Assembly (NCBI GenBank): GCA_017441385.1
Contig: JAFRXY010000106.1
Span: 1-33,366 of the forward strand
DNA: 33,366 bases
Reading direction: 5' to 3'
Source: Clostridia bacterium
GTDB lineage: Bacteria; Bacillota; Clostridia; Oscillospirales; Acutalibacteraceae
Shown piece after piece: positions 23,912-31,118 of the stretch. The notes beneath the pieces were generated by a model that was not told where the DNA came from, did no database searches, and saw only the letters and a program-made list of their open reading frames with translations. Made by a program: the position numbers and the translations under genes. How positions within the stretch are numbered: the stretch's first letter is position 1; every line of letters begins with the position of its first letter.

Positions 23912-24703
23912 TCAGGCGGCAATGTCTCTCTTTTTGTAGATGAAATAAGCGGTCAGAATACCGATCACGGTCACACAAAGTCCGATGCAAAGAGGAACGG
24001 TTTCCACAGAACCGTCATTGACAAACACGTCGGTGGCATTGGAATAGCTGAAAGGCGTGAAGTATTTGAGGAATTCCGCCTGTTCGGTAATGCGTGCCAC
24101 GATATCCAGCACATAGAGCACCAGCGCGATGCCCAGACCCACCCCCAGACTGCTCCGCTTGGAATAAGCCGACAGCGCGAGACAGACGGAAGCCAGCTCG
24201 GTCTGTGCGGCGAATTGTGCGAGAATGTACCCCACAAGGCACTTCATGCTCAGCGTTTCGCCGATCAGGGCGGCGGAACCGGCAAACACCCCGAAGGCCG
24301 CGAGATCAAACAGCGCGAGGTAGGTCAGAATCGCCAGCAGCTTGCCGGTGACAATGCCGCAGCGACCCAGTGTCAGCGTGTGCAGGAATTCCGCCGTGTG
24401 GCCGCTTTCCTCCTTGGAAAGGGCGGAAATGCCCAGCAGCGCCGCGTACATGCCGCTTCCGAGGGCGAAGATGGTACCGATCTCGGTGCCGAAGAAGCCT
24501 TCCAGCGTGGTGATGGGCAGCTTGTCCATGCCGAAGGCGGCGGAAAAGCCCCCCATGGAAGCAAACGCGTCCGACATGTCTGCCATGGAATCGTCGATCA
24601 GCGGGAAAAGGAAGATGCAGCCCGTCGACATGGCCAGCACACCCACCAGCCAGATCACAAAACTGCCCCGGTTCAGTTTCAGTTCATGCTTATATAACGT
24701 CAT
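23912..24703 (-). CDS. ABC-2 type transporter permease
   Basis: This membrane subunit of an ABC exporter has 263 residues. About six hydrophobic segments are visible, starting with SFVIWLVGVLAMSTGCIFLF and ending with TVIGILTAYFIYKKRDIAA. A segment with SKEESGHTAEFLHTLTLGR matches the coupling region of ABC-2 permeases. Its ATPase partner is the upstream gene; the two are separated by 112 bp holding a hairpin repeat, unusually long for such a pair. GGAGGTAATCCT precedes the ATG. What it exports is unknown; a peptide, lipid or drug is likely given the LytTR regulator upstream. Confidence 0.87.
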   Translation of the reverse strand: MTLYKHELKLNRGSFVIWLVGVLAMSTGCIFLFPLIDDSMADMSDAFASMGGFSAAFGMDKLPITTLEGFFGTEIGTIFALGSGMYAALLGISALSKEESGHTAEFLHTLTLGRCGIVTGKLLAILTYLALFDLAAFGVFAGSAALIGETLSMKCLVGYILAQFAAQTELASVCLALSAYSKRSSLGVGLGIALVLYVLDIVARITEQAEFLKYFTPFSYSNATDVFVNDGSVETVPLCIGLCVTVIGILTAYFIYKKRDIAA

Positions 24704-24815
24704 AGGATTACCTCCGAATATTTCTTCATTTCAGCGCCGCTTGCGGCGCTCCTGAATTATTCATTCTTCATTATTCATCATTCTCTATTCACATAGCGAA
24801 CGAACGTGAGCGCTT
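24704..24815. repeat. Hairpin and short direct repeats between the ABC genes
   Basis: A strong GC hairpin, agcgccgc-tt-gcggcgct (24733-24750), is followed by imperfect repeats of TTCATTATTCATTC (about 24755-24790) and a short gcgaacgaacgtgagcgc. This looks like an intergenic repeat element inserted between the permease and ATPase genes. No gene is seen in it. Confidence 0.5.
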
Positions 24816-25691
24816 TCAGTCGTAGTATTGCATGAAGACGTCTTCCAACGAGGGTTCCTCGATAGAGAGGTCTTTGACATCCTTTTCAGACAGGGCTTTG
24901 AGCAAAAGATTCATGCTGCCGCTGTAGACGAATTCCATGCCGCTGCCGGTCTTGTTCACCTTGCTCATGCCCTCAAGCGCAAGGTCGCTGACTCCCTCCG
25001 CGCGGATGAATTTCGCGCCGGTGTGGGCGAGGTTTTCGATGGTGTCGCAGGCGATGAGTTTTCCTTCGCGGATAATGGCGGCCTTGCGGCAGTACTTCCG
25101 GATTTCTGACAGCACATGGGAGGAAAGGAAGCAGGTCGCGCCCTGCTCGTTGTATTCCCTGACCAGTTCGAAGAATTCCGCCTGAATCAGCGGGTCAAGT
25201 CCGGAGGTAGGCTCGTCGAAAATGAAAAGCTCCGGCTTGTGCTGCATGGCGCAGACAATGCCCACCTTCTTCCGGTTGCCGAGGGACAGCTCCTCAATGC
25301 GTTTGTTCGTGTCGACCTTCAGACGCTGACAGAGCTTCGCGGACTCTTCGCGGCAGTCCACGCCCCGTACATCGGCGGCGAATTGGATGACCTCCGACAC
25401 CTTCATGGAGGGATAGAACTGGGTCTCGGAAGGCATGTAGCCGATGCGCTTCATGATGTCGCGGTGTCCCTTGACGATATCGCTGCCGAGAATGGCCGCG
25501 CTGCCGCCGGTGGGCCTGATTAAGCCCAGCAGACAACGGATGGTGGTGGACTTTCCGGCGCCGTTGGGGCCGAGAAAGCCGAAAATTTCTCCCTTTTCCA
25601 CCTCAAAGGATACGTCGTCAATGCCACGGTTTTTCCCGTAGGTTTTGGTAAGATTCTCAATTTGGATAGCAAGGCTGTTTTCAGCATTCAT
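24816..25691 (-). CDS. ABC transporter ATP-binding protein
   Basis: The protein has 291 residues from MNAENSLAIQ at 25691, with GAAGGGAGAG just before it; the ATG at 25709 lies ahead of that ribosome site. Motifs are Walker A GPNGAGKST, the Q-loop near YMPSETQFYPS, the signature-like LSLGNRKKVG, Walker B LFIFDEPTSGLDP and the H-loop LSSHV. The C-terminal 80 residues (from about GAKFIRAEG) form the extra regulatory part seen in CcmA/BcrA-type exporters. The signature reads LSLGN where LSGGQ is usual, a known variant in this class. Its start overlaps the DUF3021 gene's end by 11 bp. It pairs with the permease downstream. Confidence 0.93.
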   Translation of the reverse strand: MNAENSLAIQIENLTKTYGKNRGIDDVSFEVEKGEIFGFLGPNGAGKSTTIRCLLGLIRPTGGSAAILGSDIVKGHRDIMKRIGYMPSETQFYPSMKVSEVIQFAADVRGVDCREESAKLCQRLKVDTNKRIEELSLGNRKKVGIVCAMQHKPELFIFDEPTSGLDPLIQAEFFELVREYNEQGATCFLSSHVLSEIRKYCRKAAIIREGKLIACDTIENLAHTGAKFIRAEGVSDLALEGMSKVNKTGSGMEFVYSGSMNLLLKALSEKDVKDLSIEEPSLEDVFMQYYD

Positions 25692-26154
25692 GCGGATCTC
25701 TCCCTTCATTTTGTTTATAGTTGTTCAGCAGCTTGTTGAGCTGTCGGGTATCGAGCTTTCTTTTGACGGCAAAGCAGAGAATAACGCACACATAGGTCAG
25801 GATGATATAGGCGGCAAATAATCCCGTGATCAGTTCGCTGCCGTCGAACCAGCCGAACAGCAGGCTGGCGGCGACATAGAGGAAAGTGCACATGAGGATG
25901 CCCGCCAGCTCATTTGTACCGAAGTGTTGGCTTTCGTCAAAATCCCGGAACAGGTAGGTCTGCACATAGCAGATGACGTAATTCGTGAGAACAATCTCGA
26001 CCAGCGTCAGGATTTTCACCTGAAAAATCCCCTTGCAAAGCGCCACCGCGCAATAGAACATCACCACGCAGAAGAAATAGACACAGGCGCGGAAGTCAAT
26101 GGCAATTTCATTGGAAAGCGCCTTTTTGAATCCATTTTTGAGTTTTTCCTTCAT
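25681..26154 (-). CDS. DUF3021-family membrane protein
   Basis: The protein has 157 residues with four hydrophobic segments: FFCVVMFYCAVALCK, LTLVEIVLTNYVICYVQTYLF, LAGILMCTFLYVAASLLFGWF and LFAAYIILTYVCVILCFAV. It lies directly after the LytTR regulator, 6 bp on. LytTR-DUF3021 pairs are a recognised set in Firmicutes, where the membrane protein restrains the regulator until a signal arrives. That is family knowledge; nothing in this sequence shows the signal. GGAGTG precedes the ATG. The C-terminus is charged and cytoplasmic (KRKLDTRQLNKLLNNYKQN). Confidence 0.85.
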   Translation of the reverse strand: MKEKLKNGFKKALSNEIAIDFRACVYFFCVVMFYCAVALCKGIFQVKILTLVEIVLTNYVICYVQTYLFRDFDESQHFGTNELAGILMCTFLYVAASLLFGWFDGSELITGLFAAYIILTYVCVILCFAVKRKLDTRQLNKLLNNYKQNEGRDPHEC

Positions 26155-26160
26155 AAAATA

Positions 26161-26610
26161 TCACTCCTCTCCTTTCAGCACGCGGCGGAATGCCTTGGCG
26201 TAGCTGCGGGAAATAATGACATGCTCCCCGTTCTCCATCGCGGCGTCAATCCTGCCGCCGGCTTCGCTCTTTAATTCGGCAATGCGGTAGATGTTGAGGA
26301 TCATCGACTTGGAGCAGCGGAAGAAGCCCTTCTCGGCGTAGGCGAGTTCCAGCGCCTGTAAGGAAAGGGAAGATTTGTACACCCCGTCGGCTGTGTAGAC
26401 AAATGTCGTCCTGTCCACGCTCTCGATGTAGAGCACGCTTCCTGTCGTCAGCATGTACTTTTTGTCCCCGTCGGCGCATAGAATTTTTTCTTCCCCGACG
26501 GTTTCTCCCCCGGCGGCGCGGATCACGTCCTCCACCTCGCGGTTTATCTCGATATATCTGATAATGACCTCATTCTCACCGCTGTCAATCGGTTGCATTG
26601 TAATTTTCAA
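26161..26610 (-). CDS. LytTR-family transcriptional regulator
   Basis: The protein has 149 residues with no receiver domain. The C-terminal 100 residues are a LytTR DNA-binding domain: YIESVDRTTFVYTADGVYKS, LEYAEKGF-type FFRCSKSMILNIYRIAELK, and ENGEHVIISRSYAKAFRRVL. The N-terminal 45 residues resemble those of other stand-alone LytTR proteins paired with DUF3021. The start is TTG at 26610 or ATG at 26598; neither has a strong ribosome site. The promoter upstream has two CGCAAG direct repeats 21 bp apart, the spacing LytTR proteins use, so it may control itself and the divergent gene. Confidence 0.88.
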   Translation of the reverse strand: MKITMQPIDSGENEVIIRYIEINREVEDVIRAAGGETVGEEKILCADGDKKYMLTTGSVLYIESVDRTTFVYTADGVYKSSLSLQALELAYAEKGFFRCSKSMILNIYRIAELKSEAGGRIDAAMENGEHVIISRSYAKAFRRVLKGEE

Positions 26611-26642
26611 GCTGTCACCGCCCTGTTGCTTCTTACGGTTCT

Positions 26643-26671
26643 ATGATACCAGATGCATTTCCGGATTGCAA
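26643..26671 (-). promoter_or_regulatory. Promoter of the LytTR-DUF3021-ABC operon
   Basis: On the minus strand TTGCAA (26666-26671), a 17-bp spacer and TATCAT (26643-26648), about 35 bp before the LytTR gene. Confidence 0.6.
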
Positions 26672-26680
26672 GCCAAATTA

Positions 26681-26707
26681 CGCAAGAGGGAATTTTGCCT
26701 GCGCAAG
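26681..26707. promoter_or_regulatory. Candidate LytTR binding repeats
   Basis: TTACGCAAG and CTGCGCAAG share CGCAAG at 26681-26686 and 26702-26707, exactly 21 bp (two helical turns) apart, on the upstream side of the LytTR promoter and between it and the divergent one. A third GCAAG lies at 26668-26672. Confidence 0.4.
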
Positions 26708-26741
26708 TTGCAAACGAATTCGGAATTCCTTGAAATATTAC

Positions 26742-26770
26742 TTGCAATTCGGCGCGGCAGGCTTTATAAT
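26742..26770 (+). promoter_or_regulatory. Promoter of the divergent signal-peptidase-like gene
   Basis: TTGCAA (26742-26747), a 17-bp spacer and TATAAT (26765-26770), 38 bp before the ATG at 26809. Confidence 0.7.
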
Positions 26771-26808
26771 GTAGGTATAATAACTGAAAATAAAGGAGCT
26801 TGTGAAAA

Positions 26809-27285
26809 ATGGTTGCTAAAATTATCCGGGCAATTTCAGGACTGCTGCTGATATTTCAATGCTTAGTGCTGATTGCCTTCTTTGGAATTCTCCCGCTTCT
26901 CGGCTTTGCTGCCTGTCCCGTACAGGGCAGCAGTTCCGACAGCATTTACAAGGACGGCTCCCTTGCCTTTGTGAGCGAGGTTTCCCCCAGCGATCTCAGC
27001 GCCGGCGATATTGCCCTATATTATAAAGGGCGCACGGCAGTCGGCTCCGAGGTTTCCGCCAACGACGAGGCTTCTTCCAAAATTACCGTCAAATCCGGCA
27101 GCGGCACCGCCGAAATTCCCTACCGCAAGATCACCGGCAAGGGAACTTCCTTCTCCGTCCCGATGCTGGGAAAATACGCCGACTGGCTTACCGCAGGCAA
27201 AGGACTGCTCTACAGCGTCATTGTCATGGGCGCGACATTTGTGATCTTTGGGATCTCCGCCTTCTGCGTGCGGGACAAGGATTAG
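26809..27285 (+). CDS. Signal-peptidase-I-like membrane protein lacking the catalytic dyad
   Basis: The protein has 158 residues. An N-terminal membrane helix (ISGLLLIFQCLVLIAFFGIL) and a C-terminal one (LLYSVIVMGATFVIFGISAF) flank an extracellular beta domain. Within it, YKDGSLAFVSEVSPSDLSAG matches the start of the SipW/archaeal-type signal peptidase domain (GSLVFVKPVDPSELKVGD), and KITGKGTSFSVPMLGKYADW matches its end (VIGKVVFSIPYLGYLLNF). Where the enzyme has SGSME, this protein has GSSSD, and there is no histidine in the whole protein, so the usual Ser-His pair is missing. It is probably a pseudoenzyme. AAAGGAG precedes the ATG. It diverges from the LytTR operon. Confidence 0.75.
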   Translation: MVAKIIRAISGLLLIFQCLVLIAFFGILPLLGFAACPVQGSSSDSIYKDGSLAFVSEVSPSDLSAGDIALYYKGRTAVGSEVSANDEASSKITVKSGSGTAEIPYRKITGKGTSFSVPMLGKYADWLTAGKGLLYSVIVMGATFVIFGISAFCVRDKD

Positions 27286-27321
27286 TATGAAAAAGCACGA
27301 ATTTTCATTCTCATGATATAG

Positions 27322-27386
27322 AAAAATAACGCCAAAACGCCTGTCGGGGACTTTGAATCCTTCGGCAGACGTGAGGGGTTATTTTT
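27322..27386. terminator. Two-way terminator between the signal-peptidase-like gene and aqpZ
   Basis: AAAAATAAC (27322-27330) pairs with GTTATTTTT (27378-27386), and an inner stem joins cgcctgtcg with cggcagacg. T-tracts follow on both strands, so it ends the rightward gene and the leftward aquaporin gene. Confidence 0.7.
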
Positions 27387-27415
27387 TTATTCAATTCAGG
27401 CAGACAGGGAATGAA

Positions 27416-28090
27416 TTACTTGCTCTGCCTGTCCGCGAGATACTTGTAGCAGTAAGCCGCAAGCGCGCCGCCTACAAGAGGAGCGACGATAAATACCCAC
27501 AGGCCTTTGAGCTGGTCGCCGCCGATGATGACAGAGGGGCCGAAGCTGCGGGCGGGATTGACCGACGTGCCGGTGAAGTAGATGCCAAGCAGGTGAACAA
27601 GTGTCAGCGCAAGACCGATAACAACGCCCGCTACCGAGCTGAGACTCTCCTTGGAGGTAACGCCGATAATGGTAAGCACAAACACAAATGTGAGAATAAC
27701 TTCAACGAGGAATGACTTGCCCCAGCCGAAGGTAGCAATTGTGTTGATGCCGAGATTGCCTCTTGACTTGCCGATCAGATAGGCAAGCACGCCGGCGCCT
27801 GCTGTCGCGCCAAGGAACTGGGCGATCACATAGCCGATGAAGTCCTCAAGCGTCATCTTGTTGCCAATGAACATAGCGAGCGATACGGCGGGATTGATGT
27901 GGCAGCCGGAGATATTGCCGATGCAATAAGCCATCGCGACAATAACAAGGCCGAATGCCAGCGCGGTGGCAAGATAGCCTGCGGGCGTATCACAGCCCAG
28001 TGCGCATGCCACGCCGCAGCCAAAGAGCACCAGCACAAAAGTACCGATGAATTCGGCAAGGTACTTCTTTACGGATTCGTTTTCTTTCAT
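27416..28090 (-). CDS. Aquaporin, water-channel type (AqpZ-like)
   Basis: This MIP-family channel has 224 residues and six membrane helices. Both pore loops are intact: GCHINPAVS and TSVNPARS. The selectivity filter looks like that of AqpZ, with the His in TLVHLLGIYF, the Arg after the second NPA and Thr before it, so water and not glycerol is the expected substrate. GGGAGGTTTTCCAA precedes the ATG. It stands alone, between a two-way terminator and the aroF-type gene. The start is clear since KYLAEFIGTFVLVLFGCG is the normal family N-terminus. Confidence 0.93.
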   Translation of the reverse strand: MKENESVKKYLAEFIGTFVLVLFGCGVACALGCDTPAGYLATALAFGLVIVAMAYCIGNISGCHINPAVSLAMFIGNKMTLEDFIGYVIAQFLGATAGAGVLAYLIGKSRGNLGINTIATFGWGKSFLVEVILTFVFVLTIIGVTSKESLSSVAGVVIGLALTLVHLLGIYFTGTSVNPARSFGPSVIIGGDQLKGLWVFIVAPLVGGALAAYCYKYLADRQSK

Positions 28091-28124
28091 TTGGAAAACC
28101 TCCCTGAAAAAATGATATATTATT

Positions 28125-28160
28125 ATGAGGACAGGATAACCACCCCTGTTCTCATTTTTT
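28125..28160 (+). terminator. Terminator-shaped hairpin upstream of aqpZ
   Basis: ATGAGGACAGG (28125-28135) and CCTGTTCTCAT (28145-28155) pair, with one G-U, and TTTTTT follows on the plus strand. On the minus strand AATAATATA follows, a poorer tract. No rightward gene precedes it, so its job is unclear; it may end the DAHP synthase mRNA or form the aqpZ leader. Confidence 0.5.
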
Positions 28161-28188
28161 ACGGTCAGTAGTCTACCCCCTACCTGAT

Positions 28189-29211
28189 TTACAACATGTC
28201 CGCAAGGTCGAGGACGAGGCGTTCACTCTTTTCCCAGCCGAGACAGGGGTCGGTGATGGACTTGCCGTAGACGCCGCCGTCTACCTTCTGGCAGCCGTCC
28301 TCAATGTAGCTTTCGATCATCAGACCCTTGACCATGCGGGCAATGTCGCCATTGTGCCGGCGGGAATGCATGACCTCCTTGCAGATGCGGATCTGCTCGA
28401 GGTACTGCTTGTTGGAATTGCTGTGGTTTACATCCACAATCACAGCCGGGTTTTCGAGATTGCGCTGGGCATACATATCATGAAGAAGAATGAGGTCTTC
28501 GTAATGGTAATTCTGCATGGCTCTGCCGTGCTTGTTGACCGAGCCGCGGAGAATGGCGTGGGTCAGGGGATTGCCCTCTGTTTCCACTTCCCAGCCGCGA
28601 TAGAGGAACGTATGGCTGAGCTGCGCCGCCTTGATGGAATTCAGCATGACGCTCAGGTCGCCGCTGGTAGGATTTTTCATGCCGACCGGCACGCGGATGC
28701 CGCTGGAAGTGAGCCTGTGCTGCTGATTTTCCACCGAACGCGCCCCTACAGCGATATAGGAAAGCAGGTCGCTGAGATAGCGGTAATTTTCTGGATAGAG
28801 CATTTCGTCCGCGCAGACGAAGCCTGTTTCCTCAATGGCGCGGAGGTGCAGCCGGCGGATGGAGATCAGTCCCTCCAGCAGGTCGGGCTTCTTGGTGGGG
28901 TCGGGCTGGGTCGCCATGCCTTTGTAGCCCTCGCCCGTGGTGCGGGGTTTGTTGGTGTAGATGCGGGGAATGATGATGATCTTGTCCTTCACCTGCTCCT
29001 GCAAGCCCACCAGCCTTCCGATATAATCCATAACGGACACTTCGTTGTCAGCCGAGCAGGGGCCAATAATCAGAAGGAATTTGTCGCTCTTCCCTGTGAA
29101 AACGTCGGCGATCTTCTCATCTCGTTCCGCTTTGATAGCGGCGCATTTCTCCGATATAGGAAACTGCTCTTTAATTTCCTGCGGAATGGGGAGCTTTCTT
29201 AGAAAATTCAT
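28189..29211 (-). CDS. 3-deoxy-7-phosphoheptulonate synthase (DAHP synthase, AroG-type)
   Basis: This enzyme joins phosphoenolpyruvate and erythrose 4-phosphate in the first step of the shikimate pathway. It has 340 residues from MNFLRKLPIP at 29211, with AAAGGAAC upstream; the frame is open 20 residues further but without a ribosome site. Class I AroF/G/H features are LLIIGPCSADN, RIYTNKPRTTGEGYKGM, GARSVENQQHRLTSSG (normally followed by the metal ligands), VGMKNPTSG and VDVNHSNSNKQ. It is of the type subject to feedback by aromatic amino acids; which one cannot be told. It has its own promoter, and no other aromatic genes are nearby. Confidence 0.94.
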   Translation of the reverse strand: MNFLRKLPIPQEIKEQFPISEKCAAIKAERDEKIADVFTGKSDKFLLIIGPCSADNEVSVMDYIGRLVGLQEQVKDKIIIIPRIYTNKPRTTGEGYKGMATQPDPTKKPDLLEGLISIRRLHLRAIEETGFVCADEMLYPENYRYLSDLLSYIAVGARSVENQQHRLTSSGIRVPVGMKNPTSGDLSVMLNSIKAAQLSHTFLYRGWEVETEGNPLTHAILRGSVNKHGRAMQNYHYEDLILLHDMYAQRNLENPAVIVDVNHSNSNKQYLEQIRICKEVMHSRRHNGDIARMVKGLMIESYIEDGCQKVDGGVYGKSITDPCLGWEKSERLVLDLADML

Positions 29212-29273
29212 GGGTCGTTTGTTCCTTTCGATTCCGGTTTGTAAGTAATTTAGCGATTTAAAGCGCAACATTC

Positions 29274-29302
29274 ATTATAATACACAAACGACCGGATTGC
29301 AA
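29274..29302 (-). promoter_or_regulatory. Promoter of the DAHP synthase gene
   Basis: On the minus strand TTGCAA (29297-29302), a 17-bp spacer and TATAAT (29274-29279), giving a leader of about 56 nt. It starts inside the gap after the ADP-ribosylglycohydrolase gene. Confidence 0.75.
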
Positions 29303-29310
29303 GTGTTTTT

Positions 29311-30264
29311 TTAGACAATATTGTTCCTCTCGCAGAACCCGGAAACGATATTCCCGATGAACTCCGTTCCGGCAAGGGCTTCGCGCCATCTTTCCGGAAT
29401 GCCCTCCGTTCCGTAGAGCAGACCGGCCAGCGCTCCCGCGACGCAGGCGGCGGTATCGGTATCCTTGCCGAAGTTGACCGCTTTCAGAATGCATTCGCGA
29501 TAGCTTTCGGTATTCAGCAGACTCCAGACGGCGCATTCCAGCGTGTCCAGCACATAGCCAGAGCTTCTGATTTCCCCCTCCGGAAGGCTTCCGAATGAGG
29601 AAGAAAACAGGCGTGCGTATTTTTTGGTTTCCTGCGAATACTCTCTTGCGGAATAAATCTCCCCGGCAAGTTGTAAACCTTCCGTGACAGAGGACTTGTC
29701 CGCATACTTCAAAAGACACATGGCGATACAGGTGAAAATGCCGCAGCCCATTCTGGAACGCAAATGCGCGTGGGTCAAAGACGAAAGCTCATGCGCGAGA
29801 GAAACGGCTTCATCGGCGGTAAGCCTGTGGGCGTCGGCATACAGCGCGGCTGGAATGATCCGCATGAGCGAGCCGTTGCCGTTGCTGTAGGCGTCGTCCA
29901 GTCCGGAATGCAAAGGCTCGCTGCCCCGCGCGTAATTCATCAGGGCGGAGCGTGTTGTATTGCCGATGTCAAAGCAGTCTCCGTAGGGAGTGTATTTTCC
30001 CTCGTTGACCCACGAAAGGAAAGCCTTCATGATCGCATCGTAATCCTTGGATTCGTCCAGCCTGTCCAGCGTGCAGAGAATCATGGTGGTGTCGTCCGAC
30101 CATGTTCCGGCGGGAAGATGATACGTGCCGCCCCCGACCATATCGACGGCGGGTCTGCGCTTCATCTGTTCAGGTGAAGTAAATTCAAACGGCACTCCGA
30201 CGGCATCCCCGACTGCCGCGCCGAAAACAGCCCCGCGCACTTTCTCTACTGTGACATTCATCAT
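29311..30264 (-). CDS. ADP-ribosylglycohydrolase family protein
   Basis: The protein has 317 residues with an all-helical DraG/ARH fold. Metal-binding motifs are GTWSDDTTM near residue 55 and GKDTDTAACVAG near residue 270, which bind two magnesium or manganese ions; the N-terminal GAVFGAAVGDAVGVPFEF is also typical. Members remove ADP-ribose from proteins, nucleic acids or small molecules; the target here is unknown. No ADP-ribosyltransferase gene is in the window. AGGAATG precedes the ATG. It has its own promoter and is not linked to sigE, which lies upstream on the same strand. Confidence 0.9.
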   Translation of the reverse strand: MMNVTVEKVRGAVFGAAVGDAVGVPFEFTSPEQMKRRPAVDMVGGGTYHLPAGTWSDDTTMILCTLDRLDESKDYDAIMKAFLSWVNEGKYTPYGDCFDIGNTTRSALMNYARGSEPLHSGLDDAYSNGNGSLMRIIPAALYADAHRLTADEAVSLAHELSSLTHAHLRSRMGCGIFTCIAMCLLKYADKSSVTEGLQLAGEIYSAREYSQETKKYARLFSSSFGSLPEGEIRSSGYVLDTLECAVWSLLNTESYRECILKAVNFGKDTDTAACVAGALAGLLYGTEGIPERWREALAGTEFIGNIVSGFCERNNIV

Positions 30265-30301
30265 AACACATTCCTTACTGCAAAATGATTTTTATATTCC
30301 T

Positions 30302-30330
30302 ATTTTACTTCTCAATAAACAATAAGTCAA
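30302..30330 (-). promoter_or_regulatory. Promoter of the ADP-ribosylglycohydrolase gene
   Basis: On the minus strand TTGACT (30325-30330), a 17-bp spacer and TAAAAT (30302-30307), about 38 bp before the ATG. Confidence 0.6.
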
Positions 30331-30376
30331 GTAGAAAATAGAATAAAACTGATATATTTGCACAAAATTTTCCGAA

Positions 30377-31102
30377 TCAGCTCAGATGAGCGAGTTCTTC
30401 CTTCAGCTTGCCGAGAATCCGCTTTTCCAGCCTTGAAATGTAGGACTGGCTGATTCCCAGCAGGTCGGCGACTTCCTTCTGCGTGCGTTCTTCGTACCCG
30501 AAAAGACCGAAGCGAAGCGACATGATCTGTTTTTCACGGCTGTCCAGCCGGTTGACCGCCTGCAGCAGAAGGTCACATTCGTTTTCCTCCTCCACGCCGA
30601 CGCTCACGCTGTCAGGGTCGCTCCCCAGCACGTCGGAAAGCAGCAGCTCGTTGCCGTCCCAGTCCACGTTCAGAGGCTCGTCGATGGAAATTTCCAGCTT
30701 GGCGGTTCCGGTCTTTCGCAGGTACATGAGGATTTCATTCTCAATACAGCGGGAAGCATAGGTGGCTAGTTTGATGCTCCGCTCGGGTGAGAAGGTGTTG
30801 ACCGCCTTGACCAGACCGATGGAACCGATGGAAATCAGGTCTTCCATTCCGACGCCGCTGGATTCAAATTTCCGCGCGATATACACCACCAGCCGCAGAT
30901 TGTGGGTGATCAGCGGCTCCCGAGCCGACTCGTCCCCCGCGATGATCCGGGCGAAAATGGCTTCTTCTTCCTCCGGTTCCAGCGGCGCGGGGAGTGTTTC
31001 TGGGCCGTTTATGTAGTGAATTTCCTGCTGTGGAGCAAGAAATGCGACCGCCTTACGCAAAATTTTCGTTATGATCCGTCTGCATTCCGTTATAAATTTC
31101 AT
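30377..31102 (-). CDS. sigE: Sporulation sigma factor SigE (mother cell), pro-protein
   Basis: SigE is made as an inactive precursor and directs early mother-cell genes in sporulation. It has 241 residues from [10 protein letters not shown] at 31102. The first 28 or so residues are the basic, hydrophobic pro-sequence, and the likely cleavage zone is [16 protein letters not shown], as in the Bacillus protein. Region 2 is [20 protein letters not shown] through [17 protein letters not shown]; region 4 is [35 protein letters not shown] precedes the ATG. It lies 16 bp after spoIIGA, the protease that activates it, so the two are co-transcribed. Confidence 0.95.
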   Translation of the reverse strand: MKFITECRRIITKILRKAVAFLAPQQEIHYINGPETLPAPLEPEEEEAIFARIIAGDESAREPLITHNLRLVVYIARKFESSGVGMEDLISIGSIGLVKAVNTFSPERSIKLATYASRCIENEILMYLRKTGTAKLEISIDEPLNVDWDGNELLLSDVLGSDPDSVSVGVEEENECDLLLQAVNRLDSREKQIMSLRFGLFGYEERTQKEVADLLGISQSYISRLEKRILGKLKEELAHLS

Positions 31103-31118
31103 CTTTTCTTCACTCTCG

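Noticed and set aside
30302-30376. Terminator directly after sigE
   Set aside because: I found no stem with a T-tract in this gap; it is AT-rich and holds the next gene's promoter.
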